From: CAZMXS01 sp964570325
GTDB lineage: Bacteria > Verrucomicrobiota > Kiritimatiellia > CAIQIC01 > CAZMXS01
NCBI GenBank assembly: GCA_964570325.1
Contig: CAZMXS010000089.1
Location: 1 to 16,356, forward strand
DNA length: 16,356 nt
Direction: 5' to 3'
The stretch's first letter is position 1. Every line of letters begins with the position of its first letter. The notes under the pieces were generated by a model. The model was not told where the DNA came from and did no database searches. It worked only from the letters and a program-made list of their open reading frames with translations. This document shows, piece after piece, positions 7,044 through 15,495 of the stretch. The position numbers and the translations under genes are program-made.

Positions 7044-7053
7044 CGTGTGCATA
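7044..7053. promoter_or_regulatory. Candidate LacI-family operator arm, giant-gene-proximal
   Basis: CGTGTGCATA (7044-7053) is a perfect inverted copy of the site at 6938-6947, with 96 bases between them. It sits at the predicted transcription start of the forward gene, the classical position for a repressor. That spacing of about 106 bp centre to centre is close to ten helical turns and would suit looping between two LacI dimers. Confidence 0.45.
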
Positions 7054-7100
7054 GGTTGTTTTCAAACTTGTTCTTGGTCAAAAAAGGGTAGGTAATTGCC

Positions 7101-10100
7101 ATGTACGCACTCATTTTTGATGCAAAATACATGCGATTGAGAGCGGTTGCAATAATTATTTTCGTTTCTTTGCCGCTTGCGCATGGGGCGGCGCTCGTGA
7201 ATCCGGATTTTGAGACTGGTGATTTGGATGGATGGCAGTTGGTTGCGGACCAAATGACGATTGCGGCATCCACCAACGACACGTTCAATCGGAATTATAG
7301 CGCCCGTATGTCCGGCAGTATCGTGGGCGCCAATTGGGTCACCAATTCCATTTCGCAGACCATCACCGCCATGGCCGGCGACCAGTTGCAGGCGCTCGGT
7401 TTTGTGAATTGGAAGGCATTTAACACGGAAACCGCCAGTGCGCAGGGCTATGTCGAGGTCGCGCTGGATGGCGCGGTATCCGGCGGCCGCCAGCGATGGG
7501 ATGCGCCGCCGAATGGCTGGCGCTTTTTCGATTTGAGCGGCTGGCTCTTTGGCGTGATTGACGGCCATTTTGAATCCGGCACGCTGCGAAATTGGAACAT
7601 AGGCAATGACCACTTGGTCGCCACAATGGATCACGACGCGTTTGATGGCGACAATGCGCTGCGCTTTGCCGGCGCCTGGTCCGGCGGTTGGAGCTTCAAC
7701 CAAGGCTATCAAATCTTGTGCCTGAAGTCGGGCGATGTCATCAACGCCAACGCCCGGATCAAGGTTCGCGATCTGCGGAATCATCCGGCCGGCTGGATTG
7801 TGGCCGGGATCAAACTGGAACTCGAAGGTACGGCCCATTATGCCGAGGCGGCGGTTCAAGGCGGCGCGGCCACGGGCGTGTGGACGCAACTGCAGTTCGA
7901 CATGTTCATTCCGCAGGACGGTTGTTACGTTTTCCGCTGCATGGTTTGCGGTGACAGCGGCGCCGGCGTCAACACCGCTGACGTGAGCTTTGACGATGTG
8001 CGCGTCTGGAAAAAACCCGTCGGCGTCGCGGACGGCAGTTTTGAGCGCGGCACCAACACAGCCGCGGTTTGGACCATCGGCGCGGACCACCTGGCGACCG
8101 CGGCGACCACCAATCGGCGCAGTTCCGGCGCCTATGCGCTGCGCATGAACGGCGGCTGGAACGGCTGGAGTTTCAACCAGGCCTACCAACTGGTATACCT
8201 GCGCTCGGGCGATGTGGTCGCGGCCCGCGGCCGGATCTATCTTGACCGGCTCGACGCTTCGGCCGGCTGGCTCGTCTCCGGCATCAAGCTCGAACCCGCC
8301 GCCGGCGGCTACGGCGTCGAGAGCGTGTATGACAACAACGCCCCCGAGGACCAGTGGCTGGACCTGGCGTTCGACACGCGCATAACCAACCAGGGCTGGT
8401 ACGTCTATCGTTGCATGACCTGCGGCGATGTTGGCGGTGGCGCCGCCAACTGCGATGTCTACTTCGACGATATCGGCATTTGGAAGCAGGGCGAACCGAC
8501 CGGCGCGGTCGTCAACGCGACACTGACGATGAAGTTCGTCGGCACTGCCGGCGGACCCGGCCGCGCCGCCACCGCGGATATCTTCTTCGACGCGGTCACG
8601 CTGGAGGGCTCGACCGCCGGGCTGGAGCCGCCGTCCGCCGCCGCAGACCGCCTGCGCGCGGCGGCCGAAACGGTCGGCGCGAATCCGGCTGCGCCAATCC
8701 CGCCGGTGGTTTATCCGCCGATTTATTCTTACGGCTATCCTGGCAATGAGACCAATGAAATCCGTTTTCCCGCCTCCGTGCAGGGCCTTTTTGCCGGCTG
8801 GCGCTTCCGCTATTTCACCAATGATGTAGTGCTCGCTGTCACCAATACCATTATCATTGGCGAACTGGCCCGCGGCCCCGCCTACATCGAATTCGATCGC
8901 TATGCCTATTGCGGGCGCTTCTGGCACACCGTCCGCGGCGCGGCCGTGCAATTGGCGACCAACCCGCCGTATTTCGCGCTCGGTGAACGCGACGGCGCCA
9001 GCGCCGAGTTCGGTAACGGTCCGTTCCCGGCGGAGCACACTTACATCGTCGGCACGCCGCTGTCGAACTTCCCGCGTCGGCTGGTGACGGGCTACGATGG
9101 CCGCTGGCCGACGCGCTTGAATGTGGTCTTCAGCGAGAACTTCGTCAATTTCGACCGCAGTTGGGATAAATATTTCATGCTCGACACGGTGATTTCCAAC
9201 GGCGCCGCGACCGGCACAAAAGCAGTGAAGCTGTTTCTGTCCGCGAACGATCCCGCCGCCACCAACCTCGCGCTCAAGACCCAGGAGATCCACATGGGCT
9301 GGGCGGGCGATGAGGAGTGTTTCGGCAAGATTGATTACCCGAATTGCACCTACCAGGACCACAACGAGGTCGCCCTGCGCGCCGGCTGGCTTTACAGCCT
9401 GCTGGACCGCGACGGCTGGTTTGCGTTGCAAGTGCCGCGCGGCAGCGCGACGATCGAGCCGATGGACCTCTATCCGTTGCGCGGGGGCAACTGGCTGAAG
9501 AAAGTTTACGAGGAATACCTGTTCAGTTGGCCTAACGCCGCTTCGGGGGTGCGCTCGCTGCTGGATGGCGATGATGTCCATCGTCTGCCCGGGCCCGGCT
9601 CTTACCACGTTGGCTTCAAGATGGGGCACCAGTGCGGCACCAACGAGTTTGGCGAACCCCAGTATCCGCAAGTGATCGAGGTCCGCGGCAACGGTTATTT
9701 CCGCATGACCGACTACAACGGCGTCATGGGCGGCAGCTTCCGGCCGGTCGCGGCGGATATTTTCGGTCTCTACCAAAACCGCGAAGACGCGCCGCTGATG
9801 CCGCAGGCCTACACCCGGCTCGTCGACCGGACCACGCCGAGCAACCAGGCGGACAACAGTTTCGCGCAGTTCCATTTGCCGTTCCAATCCAAGACCAACC
9901 AGGCGCTGATTGGTTTGCTCGGCGTGGATGCCCACTTTGCCCCGGATGAGGTGATATCCAATGGCGTTTATCTGGATATCACGGCGGACACGTGGACGCA
10001 TCGCCCGCTGATCCGCAGCAACGATGGCCCGCTGGCTTGCTTCGCGCAGGTGGATATGTTCTGGCGCGGCAGCGAGGGCATCAACGACCACACCGACGGC

Positions 10101-13100
10101 CACGACCTCGACCAGATCATGGTTCAGCGGACGGACGGCGAATGGGTCACGCACCTGCCGGTGAACCCGCCGACCAATATCGCGCGCGTGACGGTCAGCT
10201 CGTTCCGCAGCAACGACACGGTTTACCTGATGCAGCAGGATCGCGGTGCGCAATCCTATGGTTTCGACACCGAAGCGCCGTATCGCAAGGTCAGCTCGTT
10301 CGAGATCACCCTGCTGGATGACGGCGGCCTCGACTGCGGGTTGGACGTGTATCAGCAGAACACGATCTCCGAGATCAACGACAATGTGGTCATCGCCTGC
10401 AACATTCGCAAGGATTTTGCGGCCGGCGAGCGCGCGCATTACAAATATCGTTACCGCGGGCTGTACGCCCCCGGGGTGAGCATCATCAATCCCAATGAGA
10501 CCGGTGGCGCGGAGAACTGGTCGAACAACGCGTATCTGATCGAGTTCGACGCGACGGATGGCGAGGATCGCCCGTTGCAAGCGGAGGTGTTCTACGGTTC
10601 CGGCCGCGATGGGGAGTGGCATCTGATTAACACCGGCGAACAGATTGCGGTGCCGACCAACACGCACCGCGGCCGTTGCGTGTGGAACACCGCCGGAGTC
10701 GCGCCGGGCGCCTATTACATCAAAGTCACCGCCCGGCCCATCAGCGGCGGGCGCGCGGGTTTCGATGTGTCCAACACGCGCCTGCAGGTCGGGCCGACGC
10801 TCGGCTTCGTTGAGAACGGCGCGACCAATGTCACGATCACGACCAATCAGTATGGGCAAGTATGCGCCAATGGCGGTTTTGAGTCCGGCGACGTGCTGGG
10901 CTGGGCCTCGGCCGGCGACCATCTCGACATCTGGGCGGACAATGCGCGGGCCTATTCCGGTCAGTATGCCGCGCGCATGCAGGGTAGTTTCACCGGCTGG
11001 AGTTGGAACAATTTGCAGCAGGAAATCCCCTGCGTTTCCGGCGAGACACTGCGCGTCATCGGCAAAGTATTCATCGGCCGCCTGGCGAAGGCCGGCACGA
11101 ACTGGCTGGCCTGCGGCGTGAAGTTGGAGAGCACCAATGGCGCCGCTTATTCGCAGGCGGGGCGCGAGTTCGTGGCTGGGGCGCAGACCGGGATCTGGCT
11201 GAACGTGGATTTCGAGCGCATCGCGCCGGTGACCGGGACCGATCGCTTGCTGCTGTGGGTCGGCGGCCATGACGCGGCCGCCGCCGATGTGCTGTTCGAC
11301 GACATCCGGGTTCTCAGCCAGATCAATGGCACGGTGGTTACCAACCGCCTGCGCACGGGCTACTGGGAGGGTGACGTTGCCGCCGATGTGCGCGCGCAGC
11401 AGGCGTTGAGTTTCTGGGCTGCGGGCGCGGATGCGCGGCTGGGCTATGTCTGGGTCGTGGACCAGGCCGGGGTCAGCAATCGCGTGTATTTTACCAATTG
11501 CGTTGCGTATGCCGGCTCGCTGCCGCGGCGGATTGACGCGCCATGGACGAATTTCACCGGCGTAAATCGCGCCACAATCCGCGCGCTGGGCTTCGGTTCC
11601 GACGGCACGAATCCGGTGACGGCCTCGCGCGTGCGATCCATCGCCGATCCCATCCGCGTCCGCAGCGAATTCCAATCCGCCCCGCAGACGGACCGCGAGG
11701 GCCTGCCGCATTTCAATCCCGGCGAAACCGTTACCCAGATCCTGACCATCGAGAATCTTTCCGGCGCCGCCCTGTCCGGGTTGTCCGTCCAGGCGGTGCA
11801 GGAATATGCAGAGGTCACCTATTGGCGCGATGAGTCGCCTGGCGTCGAGTCCCGGATGAGCGAACAGACTCGGCGTGGCGGGCGCTTGTGCGGAGACTAC
11901 GAGCAGATTTGGTCCGGGTGCGCGCTCCCGGCCGGCGGGCGCCTGGTGCTGACCAACACCTACACATTGCCGGTCGGCAAATTGATTGATCATCTCGCAC
12001 ACGCCATGCCGGCGGGCGCCGACTGGTGGTTCGACCGCAATTTTGCGGCGCGCGCGCGGACGCACCTCTGTATTCGCGGCGCGGCCGGCCCCGCGCTGTT
12101 CGATCACGACGAGGTCGGGCTGTTTTCCATGGATAACGATTTCGACCTGGATAATGACCGGTTGCCTGACGCCTGGGAGACGCTCTACAGCGGCAGCAAC
12201 ACGGCGTTGCGGCCGGGCGATGATCTGGACGGCGACGGCCTGACGAACTTGGAGGAGTACCAGGCCGGGACCGATCCGCTGACGCCGAATAACGGCGGGT
12301 CCGATTACATCCTGCACCTGGCCTACACCAACGGGAACGATCTCTTCCCCTGGGCGGCCGCCGAGCGCAGTAACTTCACCGGTGCCGCGTCCGCGTGGAT
12401 GGTCGCGCGCTATCTGGCGGGCCCATCCTTTAATCTGACCCAGACACAGATCTACAATCAAACCACGCACAGCGCCGCGCATGGCGGCGAGATCACGCCC
12501 GCCAGTTGCGCCATCTGGCTGGATAACGCCGTGGATCCGGGCTACTACTTCAGCGCCCGCAGCCGCACCAACCTGACGGGCGCGCTGATGGAAAGCGTGT
12601 ACTGGATGGATTTCGTGCCTCCGCCGGGACAGAAAGCGCCGGTTTTCATCCTGTCCGGCACGAACTGGTCCTACAAGGTATTGCGCGGCTTCCAGACCGA
12701 CATCAAGCCCTACGACGGCGCAAGCGGCCTGACCAACGGGCGCAACTACACGGTTTACGGGATGTGGTTCAATGACCCCGCTGTTCATGGTTTGGGCTAT
12801 AACGTCTATGCCACCGCCGCTGAAATGAGCCAGGTGTACCGGCCTTCCGAAAGCGATGGCCGCTACTGGCTGGTGGCCGAGCCGCCTGAGGACCCGACGG
12901 AAATGGCTGCGGCGCAAAGCCGGATTGACGGCGCGGCGCTCACGCTGGCCGCGCCGGCGGGCGATCCCGCCGCCGCTGCTTTTCTGCGGACGTTGAGCGG
13001 CGGCGCCAGCCCGACGCGGCGGCGCGGCGATGGCGGTCCGGCCTTCGATCTCTGGCCGCTGGTGCCGCCTGTGCTGCGGCAGGACACCGGCTTTGCCGCC

Positions 13101-14258
13101 GCCTTTTATCGCGCCGGGACGACTAATTATTATCCGGTCAACGCCGGCATCCCCGGAGCGGAGTATGTGCTGGCGGCCGGTGGCGAACGCGGCCCGGGTT
13201 CGACGGTGTTCATTATGAAGTTGGACCCGACCAACGGGGCGTTTCAGCAGGCTACCTGGAGTGTTCAGAGCTCGATGTTCCCGCCAGTCTCGCTGGCGGC
13301 GGCGGTCTGGAGCGCCCGGCGCGGTTTGCCGGAGACGAACACGCTTAGCGCGCTTTCGCTGCGCAATGCCAGTTTTGAAACGAACACCGGCGAAGGCGGC
13401 CAGGCTGTGGACTGGATTTCCGGCGGCGCGGTTGAAATCCATTCGTGGTCCGCCAGCGCCGGCGGGTGGGGCATGGCCGCCTGCGGCTGGCGGGGTATGG
13501 ATTATGCGTATTTTTACCAGGACTATGCCGCCGGCCAGGCGGGCGGCGACTACGAGTTCAGCATCCGGGCCGACAAGGACGCCGGGTTCAACGCCAGCGT
13601 ATGCGAACTCAAGTTGGAATGGTTCACCGCGGCGGGCGATCCGCTGGGCGCCGCAGCCAGCAATGTTTACGCGCAACTTACACCGGGTTTCAAAACGGTC
13701 ACGGTGCGCGGAAGCGCGCCGACCGGGACCGGCCGGGTGCGCTGCACGGTCTGGATCGGCGGCATCCAGGCCAGCGGGGCGGCGCTGAAAATGGACGAGG
13801 CGGCGCTGGCGCAGCGGGTGTTGGGCCCCAGTTTGATTGACGCGCAACTGGTTTATGATCCGGATCACGATGTTTCGCCATTCCTCCCGCGCTGGCGGCT
13901 GCGGTTCAGTTCCGGCGGTCAGACGGTTATCCGCGAGGTGTCCCAGAATCTCGACTTGTCCGGGGATAGTGATGGCGATGGCCTTTCCGATGCGCGCGAG
14001 CTTTATCTCGGATCTGATCCGACCAATCGCGCCTCGGCCTTCGTGATTGATGCCATGAACCATATCAATGACGGCGGGCTCAAGGGTGTGTTGAGTTGGC
14101 CGAGCGTCGCCGGCAAGTATTATTCAGTATATCGGGCCAATGGTTTGGCCGCCGGGTTCCAGCGCATCTGGACGCATCTGCCGGCAACGCCGCCGGTCAA
14201 CACCGTGACTAATGCGTTGCCGACGGCGACAACCTATTTCAGGGTGGAGGTGGAATAG
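7101..14258 (+). CDS. Giant secreted multidomain protein with jelly-roll repeats and a C39-peptidase-like domain
   Basis: This 2385-residue protein has a signal peptide best read as MRLRAVAIIIFVSLPLAHGA (11-30); AGG at 7090-7092 supports the ATG at 7101. Carbohydrate-binding-like (CBM4/9 style) jelly-roll repeats begin DFETG/GHFESG/GSFERG and mostly end FDD-[VI]: about 31-150 (short), 151-304, 308-465, 1254-1407 and, more divergent, 2087-2238. Residues about 520-1190 match nothing I recognise. An Ig/FlgD-like stretch around 1150-1235 has WNTAGVAPGAYYIKV. Thrombospondin-3-like Ca sites follow at 1678-1729 (DLDGDGLTNLEEY). Residues 1735-1935 resemble peptidase C39 but lack its Cys and His. A second Ca motif, DSDGDGLSD (about 2288-2297), precedes the C-terminal module ending YFRVEVE. 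No LPXTG or transmembrane anchor is seen. It is probably a secreted or surface polysaccharide-interacting protein under LacI-type control. Confidence 0.85.
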   Translation: MYALIFDAKYMRLRAVAIIIFVSLPLAHGAALVNPDFETGDLDGWQLVADQMTIAASTNDTFNRNYSARMSGSIVGANWVTNSISQTITAMAGDQLQALGFVNWKAFNTETASAQGYVEVALDGAVSGGRQRWDAPPNGWRFFDLSGWLFGVIDGHFESGTLRNWNIGNDHLVATMDHDAFDGDNALRFAGAWSGGWSFNQGYQILCLKSGDVINANARIKVRDLRNHPAGWIVAGIKLELEGTAHYAEAAVQGGAATGVWTQLQFDMFIPQDGCYVFRCMVCGDSGAGVNTADVSFDDVRVWKKPVGVADGSFERGTNTAAVWTIGADHLATAATTNRRSSGAYALRMNGGWNGWSFNQAYQLVYLRSGDVVAARGRIYLDRLDASAGWLVSGIKLEPAAGGYGVESVYDNNAPEDQWLDLAFDTRITNQGWYVYRCMTCGDVGGGAANCDVYFDDIGIWKQGEPTGAVVNATLTMKFVGTAGGPGRAATADIFFDAVTLEGSTAGLEPPSAAADRLRAAAETVGANPAAPIPPVVYPPIYSYGYPGNETNEIRFPASVQGLFAGWRFRYFTNDVVLAVTNTIIIGELARGPAYIEFDRYAYCGRFWHTVRGAAVQLATNPPYFALGERDGASAEFGNGPFPAEHTYIVGTPLSNFPRRLVTGYDGRWPTRLNVVFSENFVNFDRSWDKYFMLDTVISNGAATGTKAVKLFLSANDPAATNLALKTQEIHMGWAGDEECFGKIDYPNCTYQDHNEVALRAGWLYSLLDRDGWFALQVPRGSATIEPMDLYPLRGGNWLKKVYEEYLFSWPNAASGVRSLLDGDDVHRLPGPGSYHVGFKMGHQCGTNEFGEPQYPQVIEVRGNGYFRMTDYNGVMGGSFRPVAADIFGLYQNREDAPLMPQAYTRLVDRTTPSNQADNSFAQFHLPFQSKTNQALIGLLGVDAHFAPDEVISNGVYLDITADTWTHRPLIRSNDGPLACFAQVDMFWRGSEGINDHTDGHDLDQIMVQRTDGEWVTHLPVNPPTNIARVTVSSFRSNDTVYLMQQDRGAQSYGFDTEAPYRKVSSFEITLLDDGGLDCGLDVYQQNTISEINDNVVIACNIRKDFAAGERAHYKYRYRGLYAPGVSIINPNETGGAENWSNNAYLIEFDATDGEDRPLQAEVFYGSGRDGEWHLINTGEQIAVPTNTHRGRCVWNTAGVAPGAYYIKVTARPISGGRAGFDVSNTRLQVGPTLGFVENGATNVTITTNQYGQVCANGGFESGDVLGWASAGDHLDIWADNARAYSGQYAARMQGSFTGWSWNNLQQEIPCVSGETLRVIGKVFIGRLAKAGTNWLACGVKLESTNGAAYSQAGREFVAGAQTGIWLNVDFERIAPVTGTDRLLLWVGGHDAAAADVLFDDIRVLSQINGTVVTNRLRTGYWEGDVAADVRAQQALSFWAAGADARLGYVWVVDQAGVSNRVYFTNCVAYAGSLPRRIDAPWTNFTGVNRATIRALGFGSDGTNPVTASRVRSIADPIRVRSEFQSAPQTDREGLPHFNPGETVTQILTIENLSGAALSGLSVQAVQEYAEVTYWRDESPGVESRMSEQTRRGGRLCGDYEQIWSGCALPAGGRLVLTNTYTLPVGKLIDHLAHAMPAGADWWFDRNFAARARTHLCIRGAAGPALFDHDEVGLFSMDNDFDLDNDRLPDAWETLYSGSNTALRPGDDLDGDGLTNLEEYQAGTDPLTPNNGGSDYILHLAYTNGNDLFPWAAAERSNFTGAASAWMVARYLAGPSFNLTQTQIYNQTTHSAAHGGEITPASCAIWLDNAVDPGYYFSARSRTNLTGALMESVYWMDFVPPPGQKAPVFILSGTNWSYKVLRGFQTDIKPYDGASGLTNGRNYTVYGMWFNDPAVHGLGYNVYATAAEMSQVYRPSESDGRYWLVAEPPEDPTEMAAAQSRIDGAALTLAAPAGDPAAAAFLRTLSGGASPTRRRGDGGPAFDLWPLVPPVLRQDTGFAAAFYRAGTTNYYPVNAGIPGAEYVLAAGGERGPGSTVFIMKLDPTNGAFQQATWSVQSSMFPPVSLAAAVWSARRGLPETNTLSALSLRNASFETNTGEGGQAVDWISGGAVEIHSWSASAGGWGMAACGWRGMDYAYFYQDYAAGQAGGDYEFSIRADKDAGFNASVCELKLEWFTAAGDPLGAAASNVYAQLTPGFKTVTVRGSAPTGTGRVRCTVWIGGIQASGAALKMDEAALAQRVLGPSLIDAQLVYDPDHDVSPFLPRWRLRFSSGGQTVIREVSQNLDLSGDSDGDGLSDARELYLGSDPTNRASAFVIDAMNHINDGGLKGVLSWPSVAGKYYSVYRANGLAAGFQRIWTHLPATPPVNTVTNALPTATTYFRVEVE

Positions 14259-14321
14259 CCTTTATACTCACAGCTCGTATTCCAAATCAAACGACGACTT
14301 GGATTCCAAAGCGATAACACT

Positions 14322-14345
14322 CCGCTCCATGCTTGCCGGGAGCGG
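14322..14345. other. Hairpin downstream of the giant gene
   Basis: CCGCTCC (14322-14328) and GGAGCGG (14339-14345) form a perfect 7-bp stem with a 10-base loop, 64 bases after the stop codon of the giant gene. There is no T tract after it, so it is at best a weak or factor-assisted terminator. The preceding bases repeat ATTCCAAA twice, so it may instead be part of a dispersed intergenic repeat. Confidence 0.35.
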
Positions 14346-14388
14346 GCTGGTGTGAGGGTGAAGCAAAGCCAGACAATCAATTGAACAG

Positions 14389-14473
14389 CGCGCGGCCATA
14401 AGCGCCGGCGAGTGGTTATCCAGCCTCTGTCCTGATCCGACCGAGCCCATTCGCTTGCGCTTATGACCGCGCG
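14389..14473. repeat. Long imperfect inverted repeat upstream of the small secreted protein gene
   Basis: The arms 14389-14405 and 14457-14473 are reverse complements with a single mismatch over 17 bases (CGCGCGGCCATAAGCGC against CGCGCGGTCATAAGCGC). Pairing continues inward through GCGAGTGG/GCGAATGG, giving 27-base arms with 23 matches and a 31-base loop. It lies 36-120 bases before the next start codon and is not followed by a T tract. It could be a REP- or MITE-like repeat, a leader RNA structure, or the remnant of an insertion. Confidence 0.7.
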
Positions 14474-14509
14474 AGAGCATAATACAACGAAAATGGGGGG
14501 GGTGGCACA

Positions 14510-15100
14510 ATGCAAAAATCCGTCTGGGTAGTTGCCATGGTGTTTGTTTCCGTTGCTATTGCCGGCGCGGCTGATATTGCTCCAACCAACGCCGCGCTTA
14601 ACCTGGCGCGCAATGGGGATTTTGAAGATCCATTGGACGCGGAGGGGCAGATGCCCGCCGAGTGGTCGGTGTTTGCGACCAAAACTCATGGAATGGGGCT
14701 TACCACCAAGATTCATGAAACCGGCGCCCAATCGGTTCGGATCAAGTGCCAGGGCGTGGCCAATGCCTTTCAAGGGCTGGTCCAGCAGCTTGAGGTGGTG
14801 GGTGGGGAAAAATACACATTTTGCGCGGATGTGCGGGACGACCCCGCCGGTCCATTGAGTAACGGCGCTTGGGCCCAATTCGTAATCGAGTGGATCAATG
14901 CCCAGGGCAAGGAGATTGGCCGCAACGGCAGCCCTGAATGGGGTAACATCTCGAAGTTGAAATGGACGGCGCTATGCATGGAAAAAGTCAAAGCGCCCAA
15001 GGAAGCGGTTTCCGCGCGCTTTGGCATTCACCTGCACGATGGCAAGCGCGCGGGGCAGGGCGCCTTGCTGGTGGACAATGTGGTGATCCGGCAGGAGTAG
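14510..15100 (+). CDS. Small secreted carbohydrate-binding-module-like protein
   Basis: This 196-residue protein has a clear signal peptide: MQKS, then the hydrophobic VWVVAMVFVSVAIAGAA with likely cleavage after AGAA or AGA. The mature part is a single jelly-roll-like domain of CBM4/9 character: LARNGDFEDP near the start, alternating hydrophobic strands (SVRIKC, GEKYTFCADV, AQFVIEWI), and LLVDNVVIRQE at the end, the usual closing strand. No catalytic motif is present, so it should bind carbohydrate or another surface ligand outside the cytoplasm. The FEDP and DNV frame parallels the repeats of the giant protein just upstream, suggesting a shared substrate or layer. The Shine-Dalgarno region is GGGGTGG, fused to a G8 tract (14495-14502) seven bases before the ATG. 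The ligand is unknown. Confidence 0.8.
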   Translation: MQKSVWVVAMVFVSVAIAGAADIAPTNAALNLARNGDFEDPLDAEGQMPAEWSVFATKTHGMGLTTKIHETGAQSVRIKCQGVANAFQGLVQQLEVVGGEKYTFCADVRDDPAGPLSNGAWAQFVIEWINAQGKEIGRNGSPEWGNISKLKWTALCMEKVKAPKEAVSARFGIHLHDGKRAGQGALLVDNVVIRQE

Positions 15101-15495
15101 CCGATTCGGTTTGACCCCGTTCTTGTTTTTTTTGCGCATCCTACAAAGTTGGGTCATTTTGCGCGCGTTGGTGCGATTAGTGTGCGGGTAACACAGCGCA
15201 CATGGCTAGTTGGCTTGCTCGCGGCCGGCATGGACTCGATTTGTTGGGAAGCTCTTTCTGCGGCGAACGGCAGCACTGGAGCCGAGGATCTTCTTTGGGG
15301 CGTAGGATTGACCCTATGGAGAGCAGTTCGGCTGGCTGCCGGCCGAACGGCCCTCGATAGGATTAGTGCTGTCTGCGCGCCTTGCTAATGCACCACATAA
15401 CGCGGGTCTTCAGCGTGGTTCTGCAGCCAAACGATTCTGTTGCGACAGGACCATGGTGCGCAAAACGATTAACCTGGAGAAGACGAGCAGGCGGC
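15101..15495. other. Non-coding gap between two convergent genes
   Basis: These 395 bases hold no gene I can support. The 79-residue open frame at 15149-15388 lacks a good ribosome-binding site, motif or signal peptide. A T8 tract (TTGTTTTTTTTG, about 15123-15134) follows the forward gene but has no strong stem before it. The clearest structure is the palindrome at 15313-15361. Both flanking genes point inward, so terminators for both should lie here. Confidence 0.6.
15313..15361. repeat. 49-bp interrupted palindrome in the convergent gap
   Basis: The core 15326-15348 runs from GTTCGGC to GCCGAAC and is a palindrome apart from two symmetric mismatched positions and the centre. Eight bases outside it on each side, CCTAT (15313-15317) and ATAGG (15357-15361) are also reverse complements, and the intervening octamers match at 5 of 8 positions. 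The symmetry around 15337 is therefore larger than the core. It could be a bidirectional terminator stem, although no adjacent T tract is seen, or a protein-binding or repeat element. Confidence 0.6.

Noticed and set aside
7062..14063. A 2333-residue open frame on the reverse strand opposite the giant gene
   Set aside because: It is codon-aligned with the sense gene and its translation is Arg/Ala/Gly/His-rich without domains; the sense strand has a signal peptide, repeats and motifs. It is a product of codon bias.
14259..14509. A reverse frame running out of the start of the small secreted gene (14268-14510)
   Set aside because: It overlaps the ribosome-binding site and inverted repeat of the forward gene and shows no protein motif; dispersed intergenic repeat sequence is a more likely explanation.
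15149..15388. A 79-residue forward frame in the convergent gap
   Set aside because: It has no ribosome-binding site, motif or transmembrane/signal character, and it spans the palindrome at 15313-15361.
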